Part shown: one piece after another, positions 49,240 to 59,264 of the stretch
How positions within the stretch are numbered: the stretch's first letter is position 1
Layout: each line of letters starts with the position of its first letter
DNA from: an uncultured Thermoguttaceae bacterium
GTDB taxonomy: Bacteria; Planctomycetota; Planctomycetia; Pirellulales; Thermoguttaceae
DNA: 64,000 bases
Direction: 5' to 3'
Assembly (NCBI GenBank): GCA_937951625.1
Contig: CALFBP010000033.1
Span: forward strand, 102,083 to 166,082
Notes under the pieces: generated by a model
Databases searched by the model: none
The model's input: only the letters and a program-made list of their open reading frames with translations
What the model was told of the DNA's origin: nothing
Made by a program: the position numbers and the translations under genes

Positions 49240-50586
49240 TTACCCCGACGAAGGGCGTTGGTCGAGGACGCGGCGGGCCTTGCCCTCGCTTCGGGCGAGG
49301 GAGCGGGGCTCCACCAGCCGCACGTCGAGATGCACGCCCACGGCCTGGGCCACCTTCCGACTCAGCGTATCCTGCAATTCCTCGAGCACGCCAATGCGGT
49401 CGCTAAACATCTCGGGCGTAACCTCGACCTGCACCTCGGCCCGCTCCACTCCGTCCTCCTCGGTCAGTACGATCTGATAATGCGGCAGCGTCCCCTTCAC
49501 GGCCAGCAAAGCCGACTCGATTTGCGAAGGAAACACGTTCACGCCGCGGACGATGAACACATCGTCGCAGCGGTGCGAGACCCGCCGCATCCGCCGCAGG
49601 GTGCGGCCGCACGGACACTCGCCCGATTCCAAAGCCGTGATGTCGCCGGTGCGGTACCGCAGCATGGGCATGGCTTGCTTCGCCAGGGTGGTGAGCACCA
49701 GTTCGCCGACTTCGCCCTCGCCAAGCGGCTGACCCGACGCTGGATCAATGATTTCGGGGAAAAACAGGTCTTCCAACACGTGCAGCCCGCAATGGACAGG
49801 GCACTCGGCGGCCACGCCCGGCCCGACAATCTCCGCCAGCCCATAGATGTCGAAGGCCTCGATGCCGGCCGCCTGCTGGATCCGCTGGCGCATCTCTTCC
49901 GACCACGGCTCAGCGCCGAACACACCCACGCGAAGCCGCAGCCCGCGGAGCGCAATGCCCAACTCCTCGGCCCGATCGATCAGTTGAAGGAAGAAACTGG
50001 GCGTGCAACAGATCACCGTCGCGCCGAAGTCGCGCATCACGGCGATCTGCCGCGCCGCGTTGCCGCCCGACATGGGGATGACCGTGGCCCCGAGGGCTTC
50101 TGCGGCGTAGTGAACGCCCAAGCCGCCCGTAAACAGACCATAGCCGTAGGCGTTTTGCACAACGTCGCCACGGCCGACCCCGGCGAGCGTCAAGGTGCGG
50201 ACCATGGCCTCGGTCCAGACCGCCAAATCGGCCCGCGTATACGGCACGAGCACCTGCCGGCCGGTCGTACCGCTGGAGGCATGAAGGCGAATCACCTCTT
50301 CCATTGGCACAGCGAATAGTCCAAGGGGATAGGCGTCGCGAAGGTCCTCCTTGGTAACGAACGGCAGCTTGGCCAGGTCGTCGACGCCGCGCACGTCGTC
50401 CGGCGTCAGCCCGGCTGCCTCGAACCGCTGGCGATAGAGCGGGACCTTGTCGTGGGCGAGCCGCACCGTGTTCCGCAAGCGGGCGTCCTGTTGCTGGCGA
50501 AGCGTTGCCCAGGGCAGAAAGTCGGCCTGACTCGGGGCGTCGGCCGAGCAGCGGTTCTCCAAACCAACAGCGGGGGCGTGGCTCAT
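49240..50586 (-). CDS. paaK: Phenylacetate-CoA ligase family protein
   Basis: 448 residues of the PaaK branch of adenylate-forming enzymes. Motifs are ASSGTTGRQVLVPYT (ATP binding), YGLAEIVGPGVAAEC, MLRYRTGDITAL and the C-terminal FIVRGVNVFPSQIE. It activates phenylacetate or another aryl acid to its CoA thioester using ATP. The start at 50586 removes 53 poorly conserved Pro/Ala-rich residues and follows GGAGAACGGAAG. It is transcribed first in an operon with the ACT-domain gene. Without paa catabolic genes nearby it may act in aromatic amino acid (indole or phenylacetate) salvage. Confidence 0.9.
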   Translation of the reverse strand: MSHAPAVGLENRCSADAPSQADFLPWATLRQQQDARLRNTVRLAHDKVPLYRQRFEAAGLTPDDVRGVDDLAKLPFVTKEDLRDAYPLGLFAVPMEEVIRLHASSGTTGRQVLVPYTRADLAVWTEAMVRTLTLAGVGRGDVVQNAYGYGLFTGGLGVHYAAEALGATVIPMSGGNAARQIAVMRDFGATVICCTPSFFLQLIDRAEELGIALRGLRLRVGVFGAEPWSEEMRQRIQQAAGIEAFDIYGLAEIVGPGVAAECPVHCGLHVLEDLFFPEIIDPASGQPLGEGEVGELVLTTLAKQAMPMLRYRTGDITALESGECPCGRTLRRMRRVSHRCDDVFIVRGVNVFPSQIESALLAVKGTLPHYQIVLTEEDGVERAEVQVEVTPEMFSDRIGVLEELQDTLSRKVAQAVGVHLDVRLVEPRSLARSEGKARRVLDQRPSSG

Positions 50587-50842
50587 CGCTTCCGTTCTCC
50601 GCGCACAGTGGAACACGGCGGCCAGAACGCCGTGTAGCATAGCCGGCCAGGGCTGAAGAGACAACTCGGCGGGCGATTTCAGGAGGACTGGCCATGCGGG
50701 GCACGGCCAAGACGCCTGCGGGCGAAAATGTTTAAGCGCTAGCACCCCAAACTGAGACGTGCTATGTTAATGTGCATTACGCTGGGGTGAGACAACGTTC
50801 CCGACTCAACTAAGGCGTTCGATCGACTTGTCGAGGTGTAGG

Positions 50843-52117
50843 ATGAAGCAGCAGCGTGTTGGGCAATTGGCGGCATTGGGGATTGCGATCACGTGGATGG
50901 CCCTAGGATCCGTGGCTTGCGTCGAAGGCGCGGAAGGCAAAGGAGATTCCATGAGCTATCGCGAAGCGAAGAGTTTCTTAGAAAAATATACCAAGGTCGT
51001 CGAGTTGACGGCTGACGCTGGCCAGGCCCGGGTGGCGATTTGCCCGGAGTGGCAAGGCCGGGTAATGACGTCGACCTGCGGCGGATGGGAGGGGTTGAGC
51101 TTCGGGTTCCTCAATCGGGCGTTCATCGAGGCGGGCAAGCCGAACCAGCAGTTCAACAACTACGGCGGCGAGGACCGCTTTTGGCTCTCGCCCGAGGGCG
51201 GCCAGTTCAGCCTCTGGTTCAAGCCGGGCGTCGCGCAGACGATCGACAACTGGTTCACCCCGCCCGCCTTGAATGAAGGACCGTTCGAAGTGGTCTCCGC
51301 CGCCAGCGAGCCGGTGTGCCGGATGAAGCGGCGGATGGAATTGGAGAACGCCTCTTCCAGCCGTTTCGATCTGGCGGTGACCCGCGATGTGCGCCTGCTC
51401 GACACGGCAGACCTGAAAGCACTGTTTGGCCACGCGGCTGCCGAGCTGATGAGCCAGCCGGGCGTGCGCCGGGTGGGCTACGAGACGGCCAACACAATCA
51501 CCAACCAAGGCGAGGCCCTGACCAAGGAAAAAGGGTTGGTCTCGATCTGGATGCTGGGCATGTTCAATAGCGCGCCCAAGACGGTGGTCATCGTTCCCTA
51601 CAAGCCGGGCGACGAAAGCGTCCTTGGTCCCGTGGTGCGGTCCGACTACTTTGGCGTGGTTCCCCCTGAGCGGCTCAAAATCCTGCCCGAAGCCATCCTC
51701 TTCCTCGGCGACGGCAACTACCGCTCGAAGATTGGCACCTCGCAGCGTCGGGCGAAGAACGTGTTGGGCTCGATCGATTTTCAGACCGGCGTGCTGACGC
51801 TCGTCCATTTCACGATGCCCGACGACCCCTCCCAGCATCCCTACCTGAACAACCTCTGGCAGTTGCCGCAGGCCGAGCCTTTCGTCGGCGACGTGGCCAA
51901 TTCCTACAACGACGGTCCGCTCGGACCGGGCAAGCCGGGCCTGGGGCCCTTCTACGAGATCGAGTCGCTCTCGCCCGCCGCGGCCCTGAAGCCGGGCGAG
52001 TCGCTCAGCCACTGCCACCGCACGGTCCACGTTCAGGCCGACATGGCGGTTCTGGCCCGCCTGGCGAAGGAGGTGCTCGGCGTCGATCTGGATACCGTCC
52101 GCAAGACGATGTTCTAA
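50843..52117 (+). CDS. DUF6786-like exported protein
   Basis: 424 residues with a signal peptide ending near ACVEGAEG. The middle holds VAICPEWQGRVMTSTCGGWEG, NNYGGEDRFWLSPEGGQFSLWF and HFTMPDDPSQHPYLNNLW. The pattern resembles a mutarotase-like supersandwich and I associate it with DUF6786, though that family name is from memory. No catalytic role can be assigned. GAGGTG precedes the ATG at 50843. Single gene. Confidence 0.7.
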   Translation: MKQQRVGQLAALGIAITWMALGSVACVEGAEGKGDSMSYREAKSFLEKYTKVVELTADAGQARVAICPEWQGRVMTSTCGGWEGLSFGFLNRAFIEAGKPNQQFNNYGGEDRFWLSPEGGQFSLWFKPGVAQTIDNWFTPPALNEGPFEVVSAASEPVCRMKRRMELENASSSRFDLAVTRDVRLLDTADLKALFGHAAAELMSQPGVRRVGYETANTITNQGEALTKEKGLVSIWMLGMFNSAPKTVVIVPYKPGDESVLGPVVRSDYFGVVPPERLKILPEAILFLGDGNYRSKIGTSQRRAKNVLGSIDFQTGVLTLVHFTMPDDPSQHPYLNNLWQLPQAEPFVGDVANSYNDGPLGPGKPGLGPFYEIESLSPAAALKPGESLSHCHRTVHVQADMAVLARLAKEVLGVDLDTVRKTMF

Positions 52118-52505
52118 AAGAGAGAGGGTACGCGGCCAGTTTGGTCCATGTCATGCGCCATTTGGTAGCCCTCTGAAAAGGCACATCGCTGGCCTGGATG
52201 CCAAGGCAGTGGCAGACTGCGCCCTGAATTGGCCGCTGGCCGGGCGGCCATTGTTACGTGGGGACAACAAGGCACAAGCCACTGAGGGCTTAGGTTGCGC
52301 CAGGCGGATCGCCCTACGACCACGCCAAGGTCTCGCCGTGCTGAAAATTTGCTGCCTGCGTCGTTGCCAGGCTGAGTTTGTGGGGTATAAAGCCCCCCCT
52401 TATAGCGTTTCCCGTCAGGTGGGAACACGGCTATGATAGGGGATTCCTCGTCGATCGAAGCCTGACGGGAAAGTATCTCACTTGGCATGGAGCGACAGCG
52501 GGCCC
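52118..52505. other. Intergenic region upstream of valS
   Basis: About 390 bp. A hairpin GTTTCCC-GTCAG-GTGGGAAC is centred near 52420 and a TATGAT lies near 52431, possibly the valS -10. I see no T-box-like specifier structure and no gene. Confidence 0.4.
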
Positions 52506-55500
52506 ATGGCGAGCACTCTTTCGTTCAAGGACCTACCCAAGCAATACGATCACGCTGCGGCCCAGCAGCGGTGGTACCCGTTTTGGGAGGAGCATGGATA
52601 CTTCCACAGTGAGCCCAATCCGGGTCGTAAGCCCTTCACGATCGTCATCCCACCGCCCAACGTCACCGGGGCACTGCATCTTGGGCACGCCCTGAACAAC
52701 ACGCTCCAAGACATCTTGATCCGCATGAAACGGATGCAAGGCTTCGAGACCCTTTGGGTGCCGGGCACCGACCATGCGGGAATCGCCACCCAAGCGGTGG
52801 TCGAGCGTCGCCTGTTTACCGAAGAAGGCAAAACGCGGCACGACTTGGGCCGCGAGGGGCTCGTGCGAAGGATTTGGGCCTGGAAAGACGAATACGAGGC
52901 CCGCATCCTCAGCCAGTTGAAGCAGATGGGCTGTAGCTGCGACTGGCAGCGGACCCGGTTCACACTGGACCCGATTTGTGCCCGGGCCGTGCGCCACACG
53001 TTTTTCAGCCTGTTCCGTCAGAAGTTGATCTATCGCGGCAAACGCATGGTGAACTGGGACACGCTGCTGCAAACCGCCGTGGCGGACGACGAGGTGTTCC
53101 ACGAGACCGTGCCGGGGCACTTCTGGTACTTCTTGTATCCAGTGATCGACCCCAAGCCGGGGGAACCGAAGCACGTGATGATCGCCACGACGCGGCCGGA
53201 AACCATGCTCGGCGACACGGCGGTGGCCGTCCACCCCGACCCCGCCGCGGCCCTGGAACGGGCCGAAGCAGACCTCCGCGCCCGGCTGGAGGAAGCCCCG
53301 GAAAAAGAGAAGGCGGAACTCCAGGCCGAATTGGACGACGTGCGCAAGCGTCGCGAGACCCTCTTGCCGCAACTCATGAAGCTCCGCGACATGGCCCGCG
53401 ACGGCCGCATGGTGATGCTGCCGCTTGTGAACCGGCCCATTCCCTTGGTGGCCGACGAGTGGGCCAAGCCGGAACTCGGCACGGGTTGCGTCAAGATCAC
53501 CCCGGCCCACGACCCCAACGATTACGAAGTCGGCCTGCGGCAGAAGCTGCCCATGATCAACATTCTGAATCCCGACGGCACATTGAACGATCATGCAGGC
53601 CCGTACCGCGGCCAGACCATCATGCAGGCCCGCCAAAACGTGGTGGCAGACCTGGAAAAACTGGGCCTGATGGCTAAGGTCGAGGACCGGGCGATCGACT
53701 TGGCCCATTCCGACCGTTCGAAAACGCCCATCGAGCCGCTGTTGACCGACCAGTGGTTCGTGAAGATGGACCACCTGGCCCAAATGGCCATGGACGCCGT
53801 GACCGACGGCCGCGTGAAGATCTTTCCCCAGCGCTATGCCAAGGGTTATCTCGACTGGCTCAGCGAGAAGCGGGACTGGCCGATCAGCCGTCAGCTTTGG
53901 TGGGGACACCAGATTCCCATCTGGTACTGCAAGACGGCCAGCGAGCGGGAACTTCAAGCGGCGTTTGCCGGGCGGAGCGACGTGGTGTGGCAGGCCGACG
54001 AGCAATACGGCGGCTGGCTGATCTGCTCGCAGGAGGCCGACCTAGCCGAGGACGCGGTGCCTGGCCACAAGCTCGTGCGCGAGGAGGACGTGCTGGATAC
54101 CTGGTTCAGCTCGGCCCTCTGGCCCCACTCCACGTTGGGCTGGCCGGAGCCGACGCCGGAGCTGAAGTACTACTACCCGACCAGCGTGCTCATCACCAGC
54201 CGCGACATCATCACGCTTTGGGTCGCGCGGATGGTCTTGATGGGCCTTCAGAACGTAGGCCAGGTGCCTTTCCACGAGGTCTTCGTCCATCCGAAAATCC
54301 TCGACGCTTACGGCGAGGGCATGTCGAAATCCAAGGGCAATGGCGTGGACCCGGTGGACGTGATGGAAAAGTTCGGCGCCGACAGCCTCCGCTTCGGCCT
54401 GGCCTATCTGACCACGGAAACGCAGGACATCCGCATGCCGGTCGATTTCGAGTGCCCGCATTGCGGGGCCTTGATCGAGCAGACCAAGGAAAACCGCATG
54501 TTGCCGCGGATTACCTGCGGCCATTGCGGCAAGGATTTCGCCACGCAATGGGCCGAGAAACCGGCCGACAAGGCGTTGCCGCGCGGGCCGGTGGTCAGCG
54601 AACGCTTCGAAATGGCCCGCAACTTCTGCAACAAGCTCTGGAACGCCTCGCGCTTCACGTTGATGAACCTGGAGGGCTACATCAGCGGTCCCGTCACTGA
54701 CCAGGAGTTGCTGGTCGAGGACCGTTGGGTGCTGAGCCGGCTGGCCACGGTGACGGCGCAGGCGACCGAGTTGCTCGATCGCTATCAGTACGCCGATGCG
54801 GCCCGAGTGCTGTACGAATTTGCCTGGGACGAGTTTTGCAGTTTCTACGTGGAGATGGTCAAGTCGCGGCTCCAAGACGCTGCCCGGCGGACCACGGCCC
54901 AGCGCGTGCTGGCGCACACGCTCGATACCTTGCTGCGCCTCTTGCACCCGATGATCCCGTTCTTGACCGAAGAAGTCTGGCAGCTTTTGGGCCAGATCGC
55001 GCCCGAGCGGGGGTTGGAGGCGCCGCGGGCGGCGGCCCCCAGCGTGATCGTTGCCCCTTGGCCGCAAAGCGATCCCGCACGCCGTGATCCGCACATCGAA
55101 ACGCAATTTGCTCGATTTCAAGAGGTACTTCGGGCCGTGCGCGAGATTCGCACGCGGCAAAACGTCCCGCCGCGAAAGCGGATCGAGTTCTCGGTGCTCT
55201 GCGATGCCGCGACCGCAGACTTGCTCAGGCCCATGGCGGCCTATTTCGAGTCGATGGCCGGGGCCAGGGCCGGGGCCTTGGGGCCGACCGTCAAGCGGCC
55301 TGCTCTGGCAGCCAATACCACCCTGCCCGGCATGGAAATCTTCGTCGATCTCGCCGGGTTGATCGACGTCGAGGCCGAAATTGCTCGAAAGCGAGACGAA
55401 CTCTCCAAACTCGAAACCCGCATCGCCGCCCAAGCCAAAAAGCTGGACAACGAAAACTTCGTTCGTCGCGCCCCGGCCGCTGTCGTTCAAAAGGAACGCG

Positions 55501-55577
55501 ACGCCCTCAAAGCCCTCGAAGAGCAATCCGCCGGGGTCCGCGCCGCGCTGGAAGAATTGCTTCGGGCACAGTCGTAA
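52506..55577 (+). CDS. valS: Valyl-tRNA synthetase with zinc-ribbon and coiled-coil inserts
   Basis: 1023-residue class I synthetase that charges tRNA-Val. HIGH appears as LHLGHALNN and KMSKS as GEGMSKSKGN. The editing domain contains a roughly 45-residue charged helical insert (near residues 249-295, AALERAEADLRARLEEAPEK...) absent from E. coli ValRS. After KMSKS, residues 650-674 hold a zinc ribbon (CPHC...CGHC) within a 45-residue insert just before RNFCNKLWNASRF. The C-terminus is the usual coiled coil. I recall similar ribbons in other planctomycete ValRS proteins. Start at the ATG 52506; GGAG lies 13 nt upstream. Confidence 0.96.
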   Translation: MASTLSFKDLPKQYDHAAAQQRWYPFWEEHGYFHSEPNPGRKPFTIVIPPPNVTGALHLGHALNNTLQDILIRMKRMQGFETLWVPGTDHAGIATQAVVERRLFTEEGKTRHDLGREGLVRRIWAWKDEYEARILSQLKQMGCSCDWQRTRFTLDPICARAVRHTFFSLFRQKLIYRGKRMVNWDTLLQTAVADDEVFHETVPGHFWYFLYPVIDPKPGEPKHVMIATTRPETMLGDTAVAVHPDPAAALERAEADLRARLEEAPEKEKAELQAELDDVRKRRETLLPQLMKLRDMARDGRMVMLPLVNRPIPLVADEWAKPELGTGCVKITPAHDPNDYEVGLRQKLPMINILNPDGTLNDHAGPYRGQTIMQARQNVVADLEKLGLMAKVEDRAIDLAHSDRSKTPIEPLLTDQWFVKMDHLAQMAMDAVTDGRVKIFPQRYAKGYLDWLSEKRDWPISRQLWWGHQIPIWYCKTASERELQAAFAGRSDVVWQADEQYGGWLICSQEADLAEDAVPGHKLVREEDVLDTWFSSALWPHSTLGWPEPTPELKYYYPTSVLITSRDIITLWVARMVLMGLQNVGQVPFHEVFVHPKILDAYGEGMSKSKGNGVDPVDVMEKFGADSLRFGLAYLTTETQDIRMPVDFECPHCGALIEQTKENRMLPRITCGHCGKDFATQWAEKPADKALPRGPVVSERFEMARNFCNKLWNASRFTLMNLEGYISGPVTDQELLVEDRWVLSRLATVTAQATELLDRYQYADAARVLYEFAWDEFCSFYVEMVKSRLQDAARRTTAQRVLAHTLDTLLRLLHPMIPFLTEEVWQLLGQIAPERGLEAPRAAAPSVIVAPWPQSDPARRDPHIETQFARFQEVLRAVREIRTRQNVPPRKRIEFSVLCDAATADLLRPMAAYFESMAGARAGALGPTVKRPALAANTTLPGMEIFVDLAGLIDVEAEIARKRDELSKLETRIAAQAKKLDNENFVRRAPAAVVQKERDALKALEEQSAGVRAALEELLRAQS

Positions 55578-55748
55578 TCCGCGATCGCGCCGCGGCGCAG
55601 CATTGCCGCCACACAACAGGGCAGGCTATTCTCTCCGCTTTGTCTGGTCGGCCAGTACGTGGCCCGCGGGCATTCTCTCCTACTCGACGACGGACACGGG
55701 ATGGAGTACGATGGGGTCCGGACTTGGATTCCTTTGAGGAGACTGACG

Positions 55749-57020
55749 ATGTCGCAACAGCAATCAATGACGCGGCGACGCTTCCTAGCGGGCGTTGCGA
55801 AGGCCAGCGCCGTGGTGGCCGCGCCGCTGGTGATTCCCGGTCGGGTGTTGGGCAAAGATGGCGCCGTGGCGGCGAGCGAGCGGATCACCTTGGCTGGCTT
55901 GGGCATCGGCGGACGCGGCAGCTACGTGCTGGGCTGCATGATGGACGAACCGGTGTTCCAATTCGTGGCCATTGCCGACCCGCAGAAGAGCCGGCGCGAG
56001 TCCGTCAAGGAACGGACCGAAAAGAAGTACGGCCCCGGCGTGGCCATGTACCGGGACTTCCGGGAAATGTTGCCGCGGGAGGACATCGACGCGGTGCTGA
56101 TCGCCACGGGGGACCGCTGGCACACCCTGGCCTCGATCTACGCGGCCAAGGCCGGCAAGGACGTGTACTGCGAGAAGCCCTCGACGATGACGATTGCCGA
56201 GAGTCTGGCCTTGGCCGAGACTTTTCGGCGTTATGGGCGGATTTATCAGGCGGGCACGCAGCGGCGGAGCATCGCCAATTTCATTTTCGCCGCCGATTTG
56301 TGCCATAGCGGCAAGCTCGGCAAGCTGACCGCCGTTCACGCCAACACGCTCCACCCGGCCGTGACCCACGATTGGCTGCCCGCTGAGCCCGAACCGTCCA
56401 AGGACGAGTGCGATTGGGACCTCTGGCTCGGCCCCTGCCCGTGGCGGCCGTTCAATCGGCGGTACGTTGCCGGCGGCTGGCGGGGCTTCTTCGATTTCCA
56501 TGGCGGTGGGATTCTCGAATGGGGCGCCCACACGGTTGACCTCTGCAATTGGGCCGGTACGAACGACCAGAAGATGCCGGTCAACTACCAGCCAACCGAG
56601 GATGGCTGCATCGCCACCTATGACGACGGCTTGAAGCTGGTGATGCGGGAAAAGGGATGGATGGGTCTGGGCACGTGCAGCGTCCGTTACGAAGGTGAGG
56701 ACGGCTGGGTCGAGACCGGCGACAGCGGCAGGCTGGAGTTCTCTTCCGGCCAGCTCCGCGCCGAGCAGAAGCAGTTCACCGAGGAAGGCACCTCGGCCGT
56801 CAGCCACGTCAAAAACTTCATCGAATCGATCAAGACCCGGAAACCCGCCCACTCCAACGCCGAAGTCGTCGCCCAAAGCCACATCATCTGCCACGCCGCT
56901 TATATCGCCTGGCAGTTGGGCCGGACGCTCACCTTCGATCCAGAGAAGATCGAGTTCGTTGGCGACGATGAGGCCAACCGGATGCGCTCTCGCGCACTGA
57001 GGGATCCGTGGCGGATCTGA
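55749..57020 (+). CDS. Tat-exported Gfo/Idh/MocA family oxidoreductase, second copy
   Basis: 423 residues. Twin-arginine signal TRRRFLAGVAKASAVVAA; Rossmann motif LAGLGIGGRG near residue 48; CEKPSTMT near residue 141; C-terminal Gfo/Idh domain with HGGGILEWGAHTVDLCNW. GAGGAG lies 7 nt before the ATG. Same layout and size as the copy at 5360-6631 but diverged, so they are separate family members rather than a recent duplication. Probably acts on sugar derivatives in the periplasm. Followed on the same strand by a HEAT protein. Confidence 0.92.
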   Translation: MSQQQSMTRRRFLAGVAKASAVVAAPLVIPGRVLGKDGAVAASERITLAGLGIGGRGSYVLGCMMDEPVFQFVAIADPQKSRRESVKERTEKKYGPGVAMYRDFREMLPREDIDAVLIATGDRWHTLASIYAAKAGKDVYCEKPSTMTIAESLALAETFRRYGRIYQAGTQRRSIANFIFAADLCHSGKLGKLTAVHANTLHPAVTHDWLPAEPEPSKDECDWDLWLGPCPWRPFNRRYVAGGWRGFFDFHGGGILEWGAHTVDLCNWAGTNDQKMPVNYQPTEDGCIATYDDGLKLVMREKGWMGLGTCSVRYEGEDGWVETGDSGRLEFSSGQLRAEQKQFTEEGTSAVSHVKNFIESIKTRKPAHSNAEVVAQSHIICHAAYIAWQLGRTLTFDPEKIEFVGDDEANRMRSRALRDPWRI

Positions 57021-57194
57021 AGCACGATGGGTTACGAACGCTGGGAGACGAAAAGACGCGGGCGGCGGGCAAAGCGTGCTCTGCGGCCTGAGGGTTCGTC
57101 ACCGGCCGTCATCGCTGCGAGCCGGCAAACCAGGCGATTGGTTAGCAAAAGCGGTGTGAAATCGCCTCCAGAGAGATAACAGGAGCTGTCTAAC

Positions 57195-59144
57195 ATGTGT
57201 GCCTTGCGAAACGTAGTCTTGGTTCTGTTGATGCTTTTCGTGTCCGCACCGACGGCGTGGGCGCAGACCAATTCCAAGGAAATCATGGCCTTGCCGGCGG
57301 CCAAGTTGGTCGAGATCCTCAACAATCCCGACGCGCCGATCTTCGACAAGGCCAAAGCCTGCCAGCGCTTGGCGGTGATCGGGACCAAGGAGGCCATTCC
57401 CGCCTTGGTCGCCCTGTTGCCGGATGAGAAGCTCAATTTGTATGCCCGCTTCGGCTTGGAAGGGATTCCCGACCCGGCCGTGGACGACGCCCTGCGCGAG
57501 GCGGCAGACAAACTTCAGGGCCGCCCCTTGGTGGGCGTGATCGACTCCATCGGACAACGCAAAGACGCCAAGGCCGTCGATCTGCTCAAGGGACTATTGA
57601 AACATTCCGAGGTTGCGGTGGCATCGGCCGCCGCAGGGGCCTTGGGCCGCATCGGCACCTCGCAGGCCGCCACCGCGATCCGCGAGGCCCTGGCAACCGA
57701 GACCCCGGTCCGAGACGCCTTGGGTGACGCGGCCCTGGCCTGCGCCGAAGGGCTGGTCGCCGCGGGAAATACCGCGGAGGCCGTGGGCCTGTACGACGCC
57801 GTGCGCGCCGCCAAGGTGGCTAAGCATATTCAAATCGCCGCGTTGGACCGGAAAACGCGGCTCGTTCCCTCTAACGCGGCGGAAACCGTGCTCGCGGCGC
57901 TGCGGTCGAAGGACAGCGACGAGTTCCAGCTTGGCTTGGCGTTGGCCCGCGACATCCCCGGCGAGGCCCTTTCGGCCGCCTTGGCGGGTGAACTGGAGAA
58001 GTTGCCCGCCGAGCGTCAAGCGTTGTTGCTCCATGCCTTGGGCGATCGCAAGGAACCAGTGCCGATGGCCGTGTTGCTCGCCGCCAGCAAAAGTCCGTCG
58101 CCCGAGGTGCGCGAGGCCGCCGTGCGCGTGCTAGCCAAACACGGCGACGCTTCGTCCGTTGCGATCTTGTTGGACGCGGCCCTCGGCGAGGGCGCGGTGG
58201 CTGCCGCGGCCAAAGAGGGGCTGAAGGGGCTTTCAGGCCAAGAGGTCGATGCCGCCATCGCCGCCCGATTGGCCCAGGCCGACGCCAAGGCCAAGGCCGT
58301 GCTCTTCGAGCTGGTCGGGGCCCGCCGCATTCTCGCCGCCGTCCCCGCGGTTCGGGCCGCCCTGGATGACCCCAACGAGGCGGTCCGCTTGGCCGCCATC
58401 ACGGCGATGGGCCAATTGGCCGAACTCAACGATATGGAAATGCTTTTGGAAAGGGCCTTGAAACGCGAGGGCGCCGAAGGGACGACGGCGCAACGGGCCT
58501 TGCGAACCGCCGCGCTGCGCATGGGCGACCGCGACGCTACCGCCACCAAACTCGCCGAGGCCCTCAAGCAGGCCGACGGCGCCCAGCAGGAATATCTTTT
58601 GGAACTGTTGGGCAAGGTCAGCGGGCCCAAGGCCCTGGAGGTTGTCGTGGCCAGCGCCGAGTCCAATGATCCGGCGTTGAAGGATGCGGCCACGCGGGTG
58701 CTGGGCAATTGGGTCAACGCCGACGCGGCCCCGGCCCTGCTGCGCATCGCCCAGAGCGATCGCGAGGGGAAATACCAGATTCGCGCGCTGCGGGGTTACA
58801 TCCGCATCGCCCGGCAGCTCCAGCTCCCCGAGGCCCAGCGCTTGGAAATGTTCCGCACGGCGATGGAAGTCGCCCAGCGGGCCGAAGAAAAGCAGCTTGC
58901 CCTGGCCGTCTTGACCCGGATTCCGTCAAGCCAGACCCTACGGCTGGCGGTCTCGTACCTAGACCAGCCGACGTTGAAGGAAGCCGCCGCTCAGGCCGCG
59001 GTGGACATCGCACCCAAGATCGCCAGCCGCGATCCCCAGGCGGTCGCCGAGGCCATGCAAAAAGTGCTTGACGCGGGTGTGGCCAACGCCATTGCCGCCC
59101 GGGCAAAGCAGCTCCACGACCAGGCCAAAGGCGGTCGGAAGTAG
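57195..59144 (+). CDS. Secreted HEAT-repeat protein
   Basis: 649 residues with a signal peptide (RNVVLVLLMLFVSAPTAWA). The rest is a long array of roughly 35-residue alpha-helical HEAT/PBS-lyase-like repeats (e.g. ASAAAGALGRIGTSQAATAI, RLAAITAMGQLAELND). Such proteins make protein-protein contacts; in planctomycetes many are exported. AACAGGAG precedes the ATG. The short gap to the next gene (about 120 bp to the isomerase ATG) suggests co-transcription. No enzymatic domain is seen. Confidence 0.85.
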   Translation: MCALRNVVLVLLMLFVSAPTAWAQTNSKEIMALPAAKLVEILNNPDAPIFDKAKACQRLAVIGTKEAIPALVALLPDEKLNLYARFGLEGIPDPAVDDALREAADKLQGRPLVGVIDSIGQRKDAKAVDLLKGLLKHSEVAVASAAAGALGRIGTSQAATAIREALATETPVRDALGDAALACAEGLVAAGNTAEAVGLYDAVRAAKVAKHIQIAALDRKTRLVPSNAAETVLAALRSKDSDEFQLGLALARDIPGEALSAALAGELEKLPAERQALLLHALGDRKEPVPMAVLLAASKSPSPEVREAAVRVLAKHGDASSVAILLDAALGEGAVAAAAKEGLKGLSGQEVDAAIAARLAQADAKAKAVLFELVGARRILAAVPAVRAALDDPNEAVRLAAITAMGQLAELNDMEMLLERALKREGAEGTTAQRALRTAALRMGDRDATATKLAEALKQADGAQQEYLLELLGKVSGPKALEVVVASAESNDPALKDAATRVLGNWVNADAAPALLRIAQSDREGKYQIRALRGYIRIARQLQLPEAQRLEMFRTAMEVAQRAEEKQLALAVLTRIPSSQTLRLAVSYLDQPTLKEAAAQAAVDIAPKIASRDPQAVAEAMQKVLDAGVANAIAARAKQLHDQAKGGRK

Positions 59145-59264
59145 CCCGGACGCTATCGCCGTGGCCACCCTGATCGATCTGGAGGCGAGGGGGCGAGGTT
59201 TGCCGTTTTCCTGCCCCCTCGTCTTTTGGAAGACGAGAAACGCCAAGTTCGGGAGCAATCGCCT

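Noticed and set aside
52118..52505. Possible T-box or other riboswitch before valS
   Set aside because: Only one small hairpin is present; no specifier loop, antiterminator T-box sequence or terminator could be found.
52533..55616. Two long minus-strand frames opposite valS
   Set aside because: valS is unmistakable on the plus strand; the antisense frames show no conserved motif.
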